Source of the DNA: Metallyticus violacea
Lineage: Eukaryota; Arthropoda; Insecta; Mantodea; Metallyticidae
Direction of reading: 5' to 3'
Length of the DNA: 64,000 nucleotides
NCBI GenBank assembly: GCA_030762175.1
Contig: CM060843.1
Coordinates: 116,458,869 to 116,522,868 of the forward strand
Numbering within the stretch: position 1 is the first letter of the stretch; each line of letters begins with the position of its first letter. Positions 24,270-35,455 of the stretch are shown here, piece by piece. The notes below the pieces were generated by a model. It was not told the DNA's origin. It worked only from the letters and a program-made list of their open reading frames with translations, and ran no database searches. The position numbers were made by a program, and so were the translations under genes.

Positions 24270-24600
24270 GAATCGCGCTTCCCGATTGCTCTCGCGTCAT
24301 TTTATAAGGCAAAAATCTTCTAGAATGTAAATGTCTTTCTGTAAACCAATTTCTAGTTTGAGATAAAATAATTAGCTCATCAGCATACAATAGTACAGGA
24401 ATGAATGAATCGCTCACTACAGAGGCGTTAGCAGGTCATCCCAAATATCATGTATAAATATATTGAACAATAATTGAAATAGAATAAATTCGTGACGAAT
24501 TCCTCATCTACATTGCGAAATAGCATTTTGGTCTATCTTAACACCGAATTTTGGGTCACTGTAAATCTACATAAGAGCTTTCATCATTTTGTTTGATACA
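24270..24600 (-). pseudogene. LINE reverse-transcriptase catalytic-core remnant
   Basis: On the minus strand, about 24433-24490 reads LLFNIFIHDIWDDLL, matching the RT motif LSPLLFNIFINDI, and after a frameshift about 24340-24400 reads VLLYADELIILSQT, the catalytic YADD box with the second Asp changed to Glu. The sequence before the first block (GIRHEF) can be aligned with GVRQGC. The change at YADD and the frameshift make it inactive. The motif spelling differs from the 20.8-kb remnant, so this is probably a different LINE clade. Confidence 0.8.
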
Positions 24601-26879
24601 TCTTTCTAAAACAGTTTTATTTACAATTTTGGGAGCATAATACATAATCAATAGTGCTACAAAAATATTAAAAAATTCAAAGCCGGCACTAACATATAAA
24701 AATAATGCATAAATAGCTTTATTTGGCTCGTATATTATATATTTCAATTTATTTTCATTGTTTGCATACCTTAGGTTTTTGGTATGAGGTTTTCTTTAGC
24801 ACAAAGGTACTAAAGAATGAGATAGTATTTTAAGTTTACTAGTTACGCTAATAAAATCAAAATTTAATGTATACAACATTCACAATTTCTTATGCGGTCT
24901 GCAGTATTACTTTCTGGTACAGGAAAAGATAATCAAGAACTAGCTATCAAAAATAACTTGAAAACAATAAGCGGAAGATTCAAGAAAGTCACCAGTTAAC
25001 CAGAGCCCTTATAAACACTTCCAAAAGTGGCTGAAATGACTTTTATAACTTTGTAAAAAAATTATTAATTAAAATTAAAAGAATAGCTTACTATAAAGTT
25101 CTTAATGCGCGTGACAACACTCAAATATCAGTTTCATAATGACTTACATGTTAATTGCTATAAATATCGTAAATTTTGCAGTCAGCAGTGTTCTAAAGTG
25201 CTAACACGGCGTTTTTTTTGACATATATGATTTACGGCATATTAAAGGGGTAATTTAAAATTCCGTGACACACCCTTAAAAATGTAATATATACATATTT
25301 TATTCCCATTCATAAAAATATTATTTTATAATAGATTTATTGCAGTTTATAAAAGAATTGCTATCAATGTGATGCAATAGTAAAGCTATATATTTCGCAA
25401 TGTATTTTGGAAAATGAAAATATAATTCAATATTATTGCATTCTCTGCATCAAATAAGTATTGCAGTAAAGAAGAAAAATTAAAGCGAACTTAATGCTTA
25501 GTGTGTTTTCATTATCTCGTTCGGCTGAATGTAAAACTCACCCTCATTTATCACTTTCTGATTTACTAGAGTGAGCTCTTCTTACACTTCTAACATTATG
25601 TCGAAAATAGGAAGATTTTTTTTTAATCTTTGTGGATATTCCTTTCAAAAAGAAACTTAGAACAAGCGTTGAATGTCCAACCCTCGGCCACTTCTCACAA
25701 TATTACTTGATGTTTCTGTTGACTAAAACACGATAGGAGAGAAAGGGTACCTATTCTAGTCTAAAGAGGCCAAATCAAGGGTTAGAAAATACTTTTCAAT
25801 ATTTGTCATTATAAAAAGACAAAGTGTTAATGTTGGGAAACTATTTACTTTGTAACCTCAAACATTTCACTTTGTCTTTCCAAAGCAAAGTTTCTCCGGA
25901 AAAAAGCCAGTAGGGACATATGTTACACAAGATTGCTGCCAAGTGGATATAATAACGGATTCGCTACGAAACATGTCACATTCCTCTGGAGAGAGGAGTA
26001 TAACGTTAAATTATATAATTGCGGACACCTGAACTTAAGCGGCAATCAAATCATCCCGGTTGCGACCAGGTTTATATTTCACCATCGAATCATTTCGGCT
26101 CATGATAGTCAAAGTTTTCTTGTGTACCACCACGGTACATGAGAGCTGTGCTGTGAATGACCAGTATTAAACATTTCTGGAATATAACTTACCTCGTGCC
26201 CTTTGTAAGAAGCATACAGAATCCTTTAAGATAGCACGACAGGCCACAGGCAACTCTTATGAACAATTTTTTGAGTCGGTGGAGATGGGAAATCTTGGAG
26301 CATCTCAGGATTCATCGGCTCGATCAACGCGTCTTCGATAAGAGTTCTAAAGCAAAGAAGCCGAAGCAGGAAAAGCTCTTTGCGAAAAAGGAGAACATTT
26401 TGGTTAGAGGTATTACACTCACGTAAGTAACTCAATTGCATTTGCAGTTAATGGTGGTACACAACGTCTTTCACGTCACTCGCAGCATCTTGGAGTGTTT
26501 GTTTTCAGTACCACTGTGTTCATTGTAGCTATAAACGATTTTTCTATATCCTGTTTAATGTTCCTAACTTGATGTAGGTCAATTTAATGGCGCCAATCAG
26601 AAGTACAACCAACGGGCTTTCAAATTTATATTCTGGAATTGCAGGTTTGCTACATACTTGGTGGAATTAAATGGTTACCATCAATTTTGGTTTTCAAAGC
26701 TCCAGAAGTGAAAAATGATCACTTTTACCCTTCCTTTCCGATCTAGAAGTTAAAAATGTCTCGTCCAGAAATCAGAGAACATTGAGACAAGATGAGATAT
26801 GCATATTGATAAAAAATAGAATTTTCATACATAGTTCGAAGCGCTGCATATGTTTTTAATATAAACATATAAACTCAGC
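24601..26879. other. AT-rich sequence, no gene seen
   Basis: The 71-codon minus-strand frame at 26226-26441 and the 69-codon plus-strand frame at 25933-26142 show no recognisable family. Confidence 0.45.
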
Positions 26880-27240
26880 AATGTTGTTTCAGATTTCGAA
26901 ACTAAAAATGATTGCGTATTGCAGATCACTACATGCTAGCTTTCAGCCTGTCACATTCGTGATTAACAAAAGCCTGCGGTGATTACCAGTAATTAGAAGA
27001 TACCCTGACGTTATGTCAATAAATATAGCCAGAAACATGTAACATAACCTCATCACTGAAGATTACCCGGTCTAAAAACTGACGGTCATTATCCATCTCA
27101 TTAAATATAGAAATATAATAAACGGCTATTGGACATATCCATTGTAAAAATTGCAAAATGAAGTGTTTATTCAGTATTTTAAAGGATTTGTAGCCCATTT
27201 ACTTATTGCTTTCTTTGAATACCTTAGGCAATTCCTAACT
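26880..27240 (-). pseudogene. Middle part of a Tc1/mariner-like transposase
   Basis: The minus-strand frame 27016-27198 reads RVIFSDEVMLHVSGYIY, then a stop, then HNVRV. This matches the family block VIFSDEATFHxSGxVNRHNVRIWG that contains the first catalytic Asp (FSDE). Downstream, SPQAFVNHECDR (about 26945-26980) fits the following NPHxxxEHERD block. These blocks belong to the same kind of DUF4817-type Tc1/mariner-like element as the relic at 17.35-17.88 kb, which lacks exactly this middle region. It is broken by stops, and no termini are visible. Confidence 0.75.
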
Positions 27241-28203
27241 AAAGATTCCTAAGATGATTTTGTGGGATGACTCTTAAACACAAGAGAAGCCTGCAAGCAG
27301 TCAAACGCACATTTCTGCCTTTGTTGACGGTGAGAATGAACCGTTAAATATGTTTGGAAAAACCTGGAAGAACTTTTATTTTATTTGTGAATTTTTTGCA
27401 TATTGTATTAATTAGACAATATATAATTGCTTGGAGTCGCACAGTGATTTCACAGATTAATGTTTACCGCTATGTTGAATCACTTAGCTTTTTTCCAAGT
27501 CGATCGCTGCCTCTCTTCAGGCTTTAACGTCAGAACTAATATTAAACCACAAGCATATAAAAACACAAAGAAACAAGTGAGCTATTTAAGAGAAACTAGC
27601 CTGCTCGGCTAGCGACTCATTCTGAACTTCTTTGTCATTATTTGATTCTTGTTTATTATACTGATATATTTGACAACTTATAATTACAAACCCCCTACAC
27701 CGATTTTACAATCCATGTCCTAGGAACGCCCTTCGAGAGCTATCACTTATGAAGAACTCATTCTCCACGGAACAGTCTTACAGTCTAAACGTTTTGAGGC
27801 ATAATTTTATAATGCCATATCAAATTTCATTAATGTTTATGTGATTTTAGGGTTGAAAGCAGTAGTAACCCTGGAATGCAACAATTGAAAATTCTTTGCA
27901 GTACTTCTTTTCCGTTTTAATTTATTGCACTTATTTTTAAATTAGTGTTATACAATTTTAATGAAACAAATGAAGAAGAATATTGAAACATAGAAAATTA
28001 TTTGATGTTTACATTAACACTTATAATACAAGACACACATTGGGTTATTTAATTCCAAGAAGGAAATCCCAGATACATTTTGACCAAAAGGCACCGCGAA
28101 TGAATGGACATACATAACTACTGATAGTCTCCTCACTTTCCAACATGGTTTAGCTTTTATCCTCAATTATCTCCTTCTTTCTAACACTTTTCAACACATA
28201 CTA
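27241..28203. other. AT-rich sequence, no gene seen
   Basis: Nothing recognisable before the family B SINE. Confidence 0.5.
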
Positions 28204-28484
28204 CACCGCCACGAGTAGCTCAGGTCGTTAAGGCGCGGACTCCTGAGTGGGAGGTCTGGGGTTCCATTCCCACCAGGACCGTCCTCCCTGACTGAGGTTT
28301 TTCCAGGTTTTCCTCAGTCCTTATAAATGGCAAATGCCGGGGAGGTACCCTAAACTTAGGTATGGAACGGTTCCCTTCCTTAAAATAAAAATACTCCTTT
28401 CCCAATTTATCATTTCGTTTCATGCATCATCAGTGTCCACCGCCTATGAAGTAAAAATGGGCGCTAAACATTAGTTAAAAACCA
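28204..28484 (+). mobile_element. tRNA-derived SINE, family B (copy 1)
   Basis: The tRNA-like head has box A (gagtagctcaggtcg, about 28213-28227) and box B (gggttccattccc, about 28258-28270), followed by the body gaggtttttccaggttttcc, a aaatggcaaatgccgg block and a 3' part ending near gggcgctaaacattag. It aligns along its length with 37928-38205. This is a different family from A, although both heads end in the same ccaggaccg. Confidence 0.92.
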
Positions 28485-28716
28485 CCTAATTTAATATCGA
28501 TACTTTTTAAAATAAAAAATAGAGTATATTCTTAGTTTTCTTGAGCAGGTCTTCTGTTATCTGAAATTGTAATGTTTATTTAAGTGGAAAATCCCTATAC
28601 CTATCTGATACTTTAACACGAGTAGTTTGGCAAATTATTCTTACCTGATGCTTATCCTGAAAAACTTGGAGGACTGAAAACCCAGCCACGTAATTTTATT
28701 CCCACAAATTCAAACC

Positions 28717-28800
28717 CGCGTCCTTCGCTTTTGTAGTCTCTCCTGACTGGTACCTAGGCGCGTCCTTCGCTTTTGTAGTCTCTCCTGACTGGTACCTAGG
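28717..28800. repeat. Exact tandem duplication, 42 bp x 2
   Basis: The unit starting cgcgtccttcgcttttgtag and ending ggtacctagg occurs at 28717-28758 and again, identically, at 28759-28800. Identity over 42 bp means that the duplication is young, or is an assembly artefact. Confidence 0.98.
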
Positions 28801-30010
28801 TATGTGAGCTACGGGGCTTTCAAAGTCGCCTGGTTAATAGAGCTGCTAGTATTAGTCACTGTAGCCATAAAGTTACATTTAATAAAGAAATACTCATTAA
28901 TATAAAAATTACAATTTTCCTAATAAAGAGAGAGAGGTAAGAAGATTAAGGAAAATAAAATACAAATTAGAAAAAAACATGAAAGGAAATTTCGTAAATT
29001 GAGAATATAATAACAAAATGTTTCTTTATCTACTTTTTCTGCCTTTATCGCTTTGTTTATTTTTATTAATTTTGTAAGCACTAATGTGTATAATCAAAGA
29101 AAGTAATTATACTGCATAAAATGTCCTTTTTTAAATCATATCAGCAGCTGTGAAATAAATTGCCCACGGTGTATAACTATGAAATTTTCTGTTAATCGAT
29201 TTGGGATATTGCGGAATGGGGACCCAAAGCAGTGAGAAAGGAAGAAACTATTCCATGCTACGCTTAAGCAAAAACAACGAGGAAAATATGGTAGTAAATT
29301 AATGAAATGGCCTTAGAAACAGTGCAAATATCGAGCTGAAAGTCATTTTAAAAACTTTTTAAGGGTGTTGGAACATTTGAGCGCCACTGCTAGATACTTG
29401 TGCGACCGTTGTATTCTAGTAACGGGCATTCCTTAGCGTACATCTTGAACATTTTCCGCGACAGGAATGGCTCCCAGAATGGCGTCTCTTGGCCTCTCCA
29501 CACCGCCGCAACTTTAAATGACCGTATGCCTTTGTGAGGAAGAGTACTGCAGCCAAACTTTAAGCGGCTGCACTTCGAGCAGCTTCAAAGCGTTAAACGA
29601 GCTTGACCATTTAGTTGTGTCCAAGGACATGATGCGCTCTTTTGATGAGTGTTCCGGCCACCATTTGCAATGCATAGTTGCCGTTGAAATGAAGCTTCTA
29701 CAGTGGCTTTTCAGTTATCCGAGGCTGGCCAAAGTTTAGATTGGACTTTTGCAGGCGTTGAGGGCTCTAACTTTTGCAATTATTTGGAGCACTTGGTGCG
29801 ACAGAATGGTTAGGTATCAGGACAGTGCAACGGGGCTTTGCCTTTAAATATGAGGTGGACGTTATCGTACTTTGCTCTCGGTTGGCATGGATTTTTAGAA
29901 TATGGAAATAGTAAAAACAATAATTGAAAAAAACTGCTAAAATGTTTTTCTCATTAGCACTTCAACGACTATAGATATCTCCTCTTTACACAATAGAGAA
30001 TAACTGGTCT
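28801..30010. other. No gene established; GC-richer pocket at 29.34-29.87 kb
   Basis: The pocket holds a 73-codon frame (29518-29739, Cys-containing) that I do not recognise in either strand. It could be an exon or an old repeat, but splice sites or homology would be needed to say. Confidence 0.4.
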
Positions 30011-30100
30011 AAAAATAAGACTGTTTGTACACACTGCATAAAAAATAAAAATGTTCGTACACCCTGCATAAAAAATAAGAATGTTAGTACACGCTGCATA
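30011..30100 (+). repeat. Tandem repeat, 30 bp x 3
   Basis: Three units begin aaaaataa and end gctgcata or close variants (30011-30040, 30041-30070, 30071-30100), with a few substitutions between them. Confidence 0.95.
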
Positions 30101-30318
30101 CTTTCTTGCACTTCCCAAAGTTTTAAAACATATGATCCATTTATATGATTAATTTCTCCTTGATTTAGTGTTAATGAATGTCTTCATGACTAAGCAGTAT
30201 GTTTCATCATAAATACACATTATATTTACTTGGAAATTAGCTATATAAGCAATGAGGGGGGTACCGTTTTTTAATTTAGTAGTGATTTACATTATCTACT
30301 CTGAAGGTCCCGTCTTAG

Positions 30319-30637
30319 ATACCGAATATTTTCGGTCCTGATGGTGTAGTGGTAACCACACTTACTTTCTAAACCCAAGATCGCGGATTCGATCCCGGCC
30401 AGAACAGATGAAATTTTTCGGGCGTAAAAATCCTAAGTATGACTTTCTTCATTAAGGAGGTAAAGCCGTGGGTCCCGTGTCGTACATTTATGGCATATAA
30501 AGAACCTCAAGCCTGAAAAAAGAAGCCTTTGAGCAAAATTTGTCGACCATTTCACGCCCTGAATTGAATGGGACGCTGTGACCTGAGATGTTAAAGAGCG
30601 TCCGAAAATAAAAAAAATAAAAAAAAAATACTGAATA
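30319..30637 (+). mobile_element. tRNA-derived SINE, family A (locus 5)
   Basis: SINE body 30333-30605 begins cggtcctgatggtgtagtgg and carries box B cggattcgatccc. It ends gatgttaaagagcgtccg plus an A-rich tail. A 10-bp target duplication with one mismatch (ataccgaata 30319-30328, atactgaata 30628-30637) is likely. The 3' part has lost two bases in the gctgatgacc block. Confidence 0.95.
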
Positions 30638-31530
30638 AGTATGCCAAGGAAGTTAAATTTGTTATTTCTGTTGAGTATTAACAGTATAAAAACGTTGAAT
30701 ATTTATAAACTATATTTTTATTGTAAAATCAAGATCTTCATACTTGCTGTTTTATTTGTGCAAATTAATATCACACAGAATAGGCAAAATATTCTCTACA
30801 CACTAGCTTGGAATGGCGCCACTCACAAAGTAATTGGTCGGACTCCTATCTCTGAGTTACAAATATAAATGGGTAAGTAATAAATACAAACACAACAAGA
30901 AATCAAATTTTGTGGTTTCGTATTGACTGCCTTTTTCCGCAACTTCACTCTTGATGATTCGGTGGGGCAGCTACCAAAATTCAAAATGAAAGGAAAGGAA
31001 TATGAATGTAATTTTAAACAAGTAACGTCTGTTTTTTTCAAGTACATTTATATGACTTTGTTATAGAGCTTGACACAGATCTCGCGCCCCCTACTCCACA
31101 AAGAAACAGATTTGCGTACAGAATAAATGATAGCTAATTAATATTGCTTATTGTCTCGTAAACTGTAAATAGCATGCAACATAACTCTAGTGTTAATATT
31201 TAACAGACGTGGTATATAAATTCAGAAGGGAGAGCAGACGAGTAGAGGTTTGATATCAATTGTATAATTATTTTCTATAAGTTAAATCACGATTATGTAA
31301 GAAAATTCCTTGTAAAAAGCAAATGTTTGTGTAACTTATTGTGATTACCTTTTGTGCCTCCGGCAACAGATGTGAGTTAACAGTAGAATCATGCACCTGG
31401 TGAGGACGGGCCATAACAATACCCTCTTGTATTTTGAAGAAGCTACTAATTTAGGGACAGTTGAACATTCCTAAGGAGACGGTAACGCAGATAGAAATAC
31501 TTAGCACAATGTGGACGCGTTTTTGAACGC
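30638..31530. other. AT-rich sequence, no gene seen
   Basis: No recognised motif. Confidence 0.5.
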
Positions 31531-32175
31531 TCACTTAAAGCAAGGATTAAAAAGTAGTGAGTTTGAGCGCCTTAGTATGAGCTTCGACTCACCAATCAGA
31601 GCCTTAGATTTTAAACGACGGTAGTCCGTGATCTCTGTCATGTAACCCCGTCGACCACATGGAGACATTTTAAAATTGGTATAAAAGTGGAAACTTCCTC
31701 GTAAATGCACGCATTTCCAGATTTCAGTTCGGGCCTTCAGTTCACGCATTCTCCAATTAGGTAATTCTAGATTACATTTCACGCAGTCTTTGTAATCAGA
31801 TAAATCATACATATAGAGCCGTTCTAATATCAATTTATTTTCGACGTCAGGTGCACACCGACGTAATGTCCGTATATCTTGAACTTCAAGAAACTCATAC
31901 AAACTACCGCATATTTCGCATAATCAATTAACGTCGGCGGCCAGAGCAATGCACCAAGAGGCATCTAGATAACCATCGTGAGAATAAATTAGACGATCAA
32001 TCCAGTCATCAAAGAGTTATTATACCAATTCCTGTTCTTCTCCCCAATACCGTGACTGCGAGAACGCGAAACAGCGAATTTGAGCCTCAGGTCATCGTGG
32101 TCTGCGACGTTTGACCGCTTGTGATCGCGACGAAAAGAAATGGTTGCAGTGTGTAACCAATCGAAAAATATATCG
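31531..32175 (-). pseudogene. Unidentified decayed protein-coding region
   Basis: The minus strand holds a 123-codon frame (31531-31902, start taken at MYEFLEVQDIRTLRR). It continues upstream in the same frame past a single TGA at about 31924-31926 into GYLDASWCIALAADVN and DWIDRLIYSH. About 32010 the reading switches frame into a further open stretch upstream (SFRRDHKRSNVADHDD). The residues are protein-like, with several Cys and Trp (YKDCVKCNLELPNWRMRELK), and the region is GC-richer than its surroundings. I recognise no family. An open frame broken by one stop and one shift over about 600 bp suggests a recently dead gene or transposon protein. Chance cannot be excluded, because no homologue was compared. 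Confidence 0.4.
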
Positions 32176-33455
32176 AACTTTTGGGCTCTGTGATAACCTG
32201 CTGAAACTGCTTTCCCAACCCTTAAATGGAACTTGAAGAGTTATACTCAATATAAGGACAGGAACATAAAATAGCAGAACGAAGAGTGTTTATTAAGTTT
32301 TCTAAAAGCAGTTTGATAGCTGTCATTTTGCTGAAAGAGAACATGTTTCCCTCTGTATCTTTAGCATATGAAACCAACATAGAAAACTTGCAACTCCTGC
32401 TTAAAAGAATTCAGTTTGACAAGTGCAAATAGACTGTCTTTCTAAATTTTTTATTTATAATTCATTGAGCAGCTATTGAATTTATAGCTCGACTTTACCA
32501 AACATTTGTTGTTACATCACAAACGAATGCCCAAAGGGTGCATTTACTTCTGGACGAGAAACTGTTCATTAACATAAATACAGCATTCCACTTTAAAAAG
32601 TAAAGTATTTTAAAAACACTTGCTAATGATTTGAAAATTAGGAAAACATTTTTGCATTCACGTAAGAGATTGGTTTAGAAGTAAAAAATTTCAAAATGTA
32701 TTAACCCAATTCGAAAACTCAGCGTATTATGTAAATATTTGGGAGAATGGATTTATAAACTCGGAACTACTTTTATATTCTACGCGAGCTTCTATAGCCA
32801 CCCAAAGATATTCCATATAATATTTCTCATAAAACAAGTGTCTTCAAATTCTATTTGAATGTCTTTTCTGTTAAGTGTCAGTGACAAACACGGGATCTCT
32901 GTTACAGAGGACATGGACAATGACGTGCAAGAATGTTTCCTCTTACAACTTGACGTTCAAGCATAATACGTTAGATGCTGAATATAGCAGAAAATGAACA
33001 AAACTTTAACTTTAGTTCAAGTATATATACTGGATGGAGGAGGTATAAATGTCACCAGCTAAGAAGAGGATTATATATAGACCCTTTAAAAGCATTTCAA
33101 CAAAGTTAAATGTTTTGCGCACTTTTCATTGCTAATTCCAATGGGAATGATATGAGATTGAACGCCCCGATAGAACATCGATGGTCAACATTTTTTGCTA
33201 TCTTCATTTTATTGTTTACGTGCTTTGTTTTGCAACAATTTAGCACATTTTTTATACATTATAATTTTAAACCGAAATTTGATGTTGCGACAGTACCCTG
33301 GCAGTATCTGACGTCATACATATTTCAAATCCGTTTGATGTAAGGGGTTGAGCACTTGCGCATTTTAACACAGAGGTTAGTTAGCCTTCACACCAGTCTT
33401 GTCTTGGTGATGTAATTATTTTGTTCAGCCGCGCCGCCCGCGTCCTGCACTCAGT
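32176..33455. other. AT-rich sequence, no gene seen
   Basis: A 77-codon plus-strand frame (33110-33343) has one hydrophobic stretch, but no family was recognised. It precedes the Harbinger fragment and could be old 5' flank of that element. Confidence 0.4.
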
Positions 33456-33466
33456 TGAAAATAGAG

Positions 33467-33840
33467 ATGGAAGAAGTAGCACTAGCTACTGTACTTAAAA
33501 TTACGTAATAATCGAAAGCGAAAAAAGAGGCAATTATGGATTCACCCAATTTTATAAGAGAGATCAAAGAAAGACATATTTCATACTCTGTACTTTGACC
33601 TTTGACAGAATCCAGACAAGTTTTTCACATTTTTGCGCATGAGTATTTCATCTTTTGAAGAACTATTGGAGACTTTAAAAGATAATTTGGCCGCCGTGGA
33701 CACAAATATGAGAGAAATATACCACCAAAAGAAAGGCTTATAGTTACTTTGAGGTTAGGAGAAGATGTAGATTGTAGAACAACGATTTGCATCATTTATA
33801 CCCAATTAAACAAGATATCATATTGAGTACAAAATTGCAG
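33467..33840 (+). pseudogene. PIF/Harbinger transposase, N-terminal remnant
   Basis: The start of a Harbinger-type DDE transposase can be read in mixed frames from MEEVALATVLK (33467). A continuous stretch at 33609-33740 reads NPDKFFTFLRMSISSFEELL and continues to AAVDTNMRE, matching the conserved region in which these enzymes have KFFxYFRMSxxxFDELL and DTxMR. A frameshift then leads to IPPKERLIVTLRLGE, matching the PPEERLxVTLRFLATG block. The DDE catalytic core, which should follow, is replaced by a CT-rich tract and the 660-bp repeat. The element is thus 3'-truncated, with stops and shifts, and inactive. Confidence 0.8.
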
Positions 33841-33849
33841 ATTTATTTA

Positions 33850-33880
33850 CTCTACTCTCTCTCTCTCTCTCCCCCCCCCT
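33850..33880. repeat. CT-rich simple tract
   Basis: A (CT)n run followed by nine C residues sits at the junction between the Harbinger remnant and the 660-bp repeat. Confidence 0.9.
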
Positions 33881-33883
33881 TCC

Positions 33884-34540
33884 TGTCGATCTACAGGGAT
33901 GTTGCTAGTTTTTTGGAACTTGATAGTGTCGGATTGAGTGAGGGGAATTAAAGGTGATGTGTGGATGAGAAAGAACGCCTTGTTGTCTGCCAGTTGACGT
34001 CGTTTATTCAACCAACAAGTGCGTACCATGGCGTTTCTCATCAGATCGCAGTAACGAGACAGTTGGCAGACACGCCGAGCTATAATACTTGACAAACAGT
34101 AGTTTTCTACTACTACTAAGAAGTGTCGAGCAGAATGAAACTCGAACATGATGTTCCAGTGAAAGTTCCCAAGACTAATTCTCAAAAAGGGCGATTTCAT
34201 ATCCTTAAGTACTTAATAATACTCGCTCGACCACGTGATATAGGGACGCTCTATTTTCCCAGCACTGCGGATTACACATCCTAATGGCTATCGGTGACAT
34301 CATGCAACTCTCATATTATTGGCAGAACGAAAAAACTTGGCGATTCGTCCACTCTTCAGCTTCAATTTCTGCCGTACGTTAGAGTTCAACGTACTTTAAC
34401 GGTAGCACAGGTGTTAACAGCGTTCGTCTTTGCCAAATACCTGCCGGGGGAAAAGCAGCCCACTTCCAATGAACAAAAGAAAAAATTTTCTATTGTCCGC
34501 CAGAATGGTCCCTCTGCTGTCCGAGAGAAAATTCCTGATG
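33884..34540 (+). repeat. Unrecognised dispersed repeat E, copy 1
   Basis: About 660 bp similar along its length to the reverse complement of 59840-60505. Shared blocks include tcgatctacaggga, gtgatgtgtggatgagaaag, ccagttgacgtcgtttattc, atgcaactctcatattattg and cacttccaatgaacaaaaga (copy 2 has ccccttccaatg...). Divergence includes substitutions and indels. The frame with LNKRRQLAD and FFLIHTSPLIP is open in both copies over about 45 codons but in neither extends across the repeat. I do not recognise a class, and see neither terminal inverted repeats nor a tRNA head. Confidence 0.9.
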
Positions 34541-34568
34541 GGGTACCAAGGACGGTATCAATATATAT

Positions 34569-34884
34569 ATATGAAGATGTCAGTTCTGGTGGTATAGCGG
34601 TAACCATACTTGCCTTCTAAACCCAAGATTGCGGGTTCAAACCCGGCCAGGATCGATGGATTTTTTCGGGCGTAAAAATCCTAAGTATGGCTTCCTTCGG
34701 AAAGGAAGTAAAGTCGTGGGTTCCGTGTCGTACATTAACGGCACGAAAAATAACATCAAGCCTGAAAGAAGAGGCCTCTGAGCAAAATTTGTCGACCGTT
34801 TCACGCCCTGAATTGAATGGGACGCTGATGACCTGAGATGTTAAAGAGCGTCCATAAATAAACAAATAAAAAAATCATATGAAG
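34569..34884 (+). mobile_element. tRNA-derived SINE, family A (locus 6)
   Basis: SINE body about 34579-34866 begins gtcagttctggtggtatagc, has box B gggttcaaaccc, and ends gatgttaaagagcgtccat. A short direct repeat atatgaag (34569-34576 and 34877-34884) may be the target duplication; the left copy sits at the end of a (TA)n run. It lies just downstream of repeat E. Confidence 0.94.
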
Positions 34885-35455
34885 GTACTTTGTCTACTCT
34901 CTTCTTTTTTCTTCCGCGTGCGGTTGCTATCGCCTGACATCCAAATTATTTTAAACAATTAGATTCAAATATTGGCGCCTTTTCTTGTGCAAACTGGGTA
35001 TTTCTTGACAGACTATTTCAGTCACGGCGGTAAAAACTAGCAACAGTGACTAAGTAATGTCAATGACCCAGTCGTTCAGGATATAAGAGAACGGACGAAG
35101 GCCTCAACGGCAGCTAAGGCGGTGAAAATATCTTCGAAAATGCTAAGCTGGGGGAAAAGATTGCCTTTCTACGCGGATGTAACAGAGGTAGTTTGTAATT
35201 ATTATTTCTAACCAAGGCCCAGGAAGGATCCAAATCTTAACATAATGAAGTATTAGATAAAGTTGGTATATTGATTAGTTTGTGGTTGGAAATTATAACG
35301 AAGGATTTTTTAGTCATAAAAAGTCTGTCATAAAGGTCCTTTGTCTTGTGGTGCAGAAGTTTCCAAAGGCTAAGGGTAGAAACTCAGAAAGAAAACGGAG
35401 AAAGAGTTAAGTGGCAGACCGGTAACTCAACCATTTAAAACGCAAATACCCAAAA
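34871..35455. other. No gene seen
   Basis: Moderately GC-richer than average. I recognise nothing before the LINE remnant. Confidence 0.45.
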
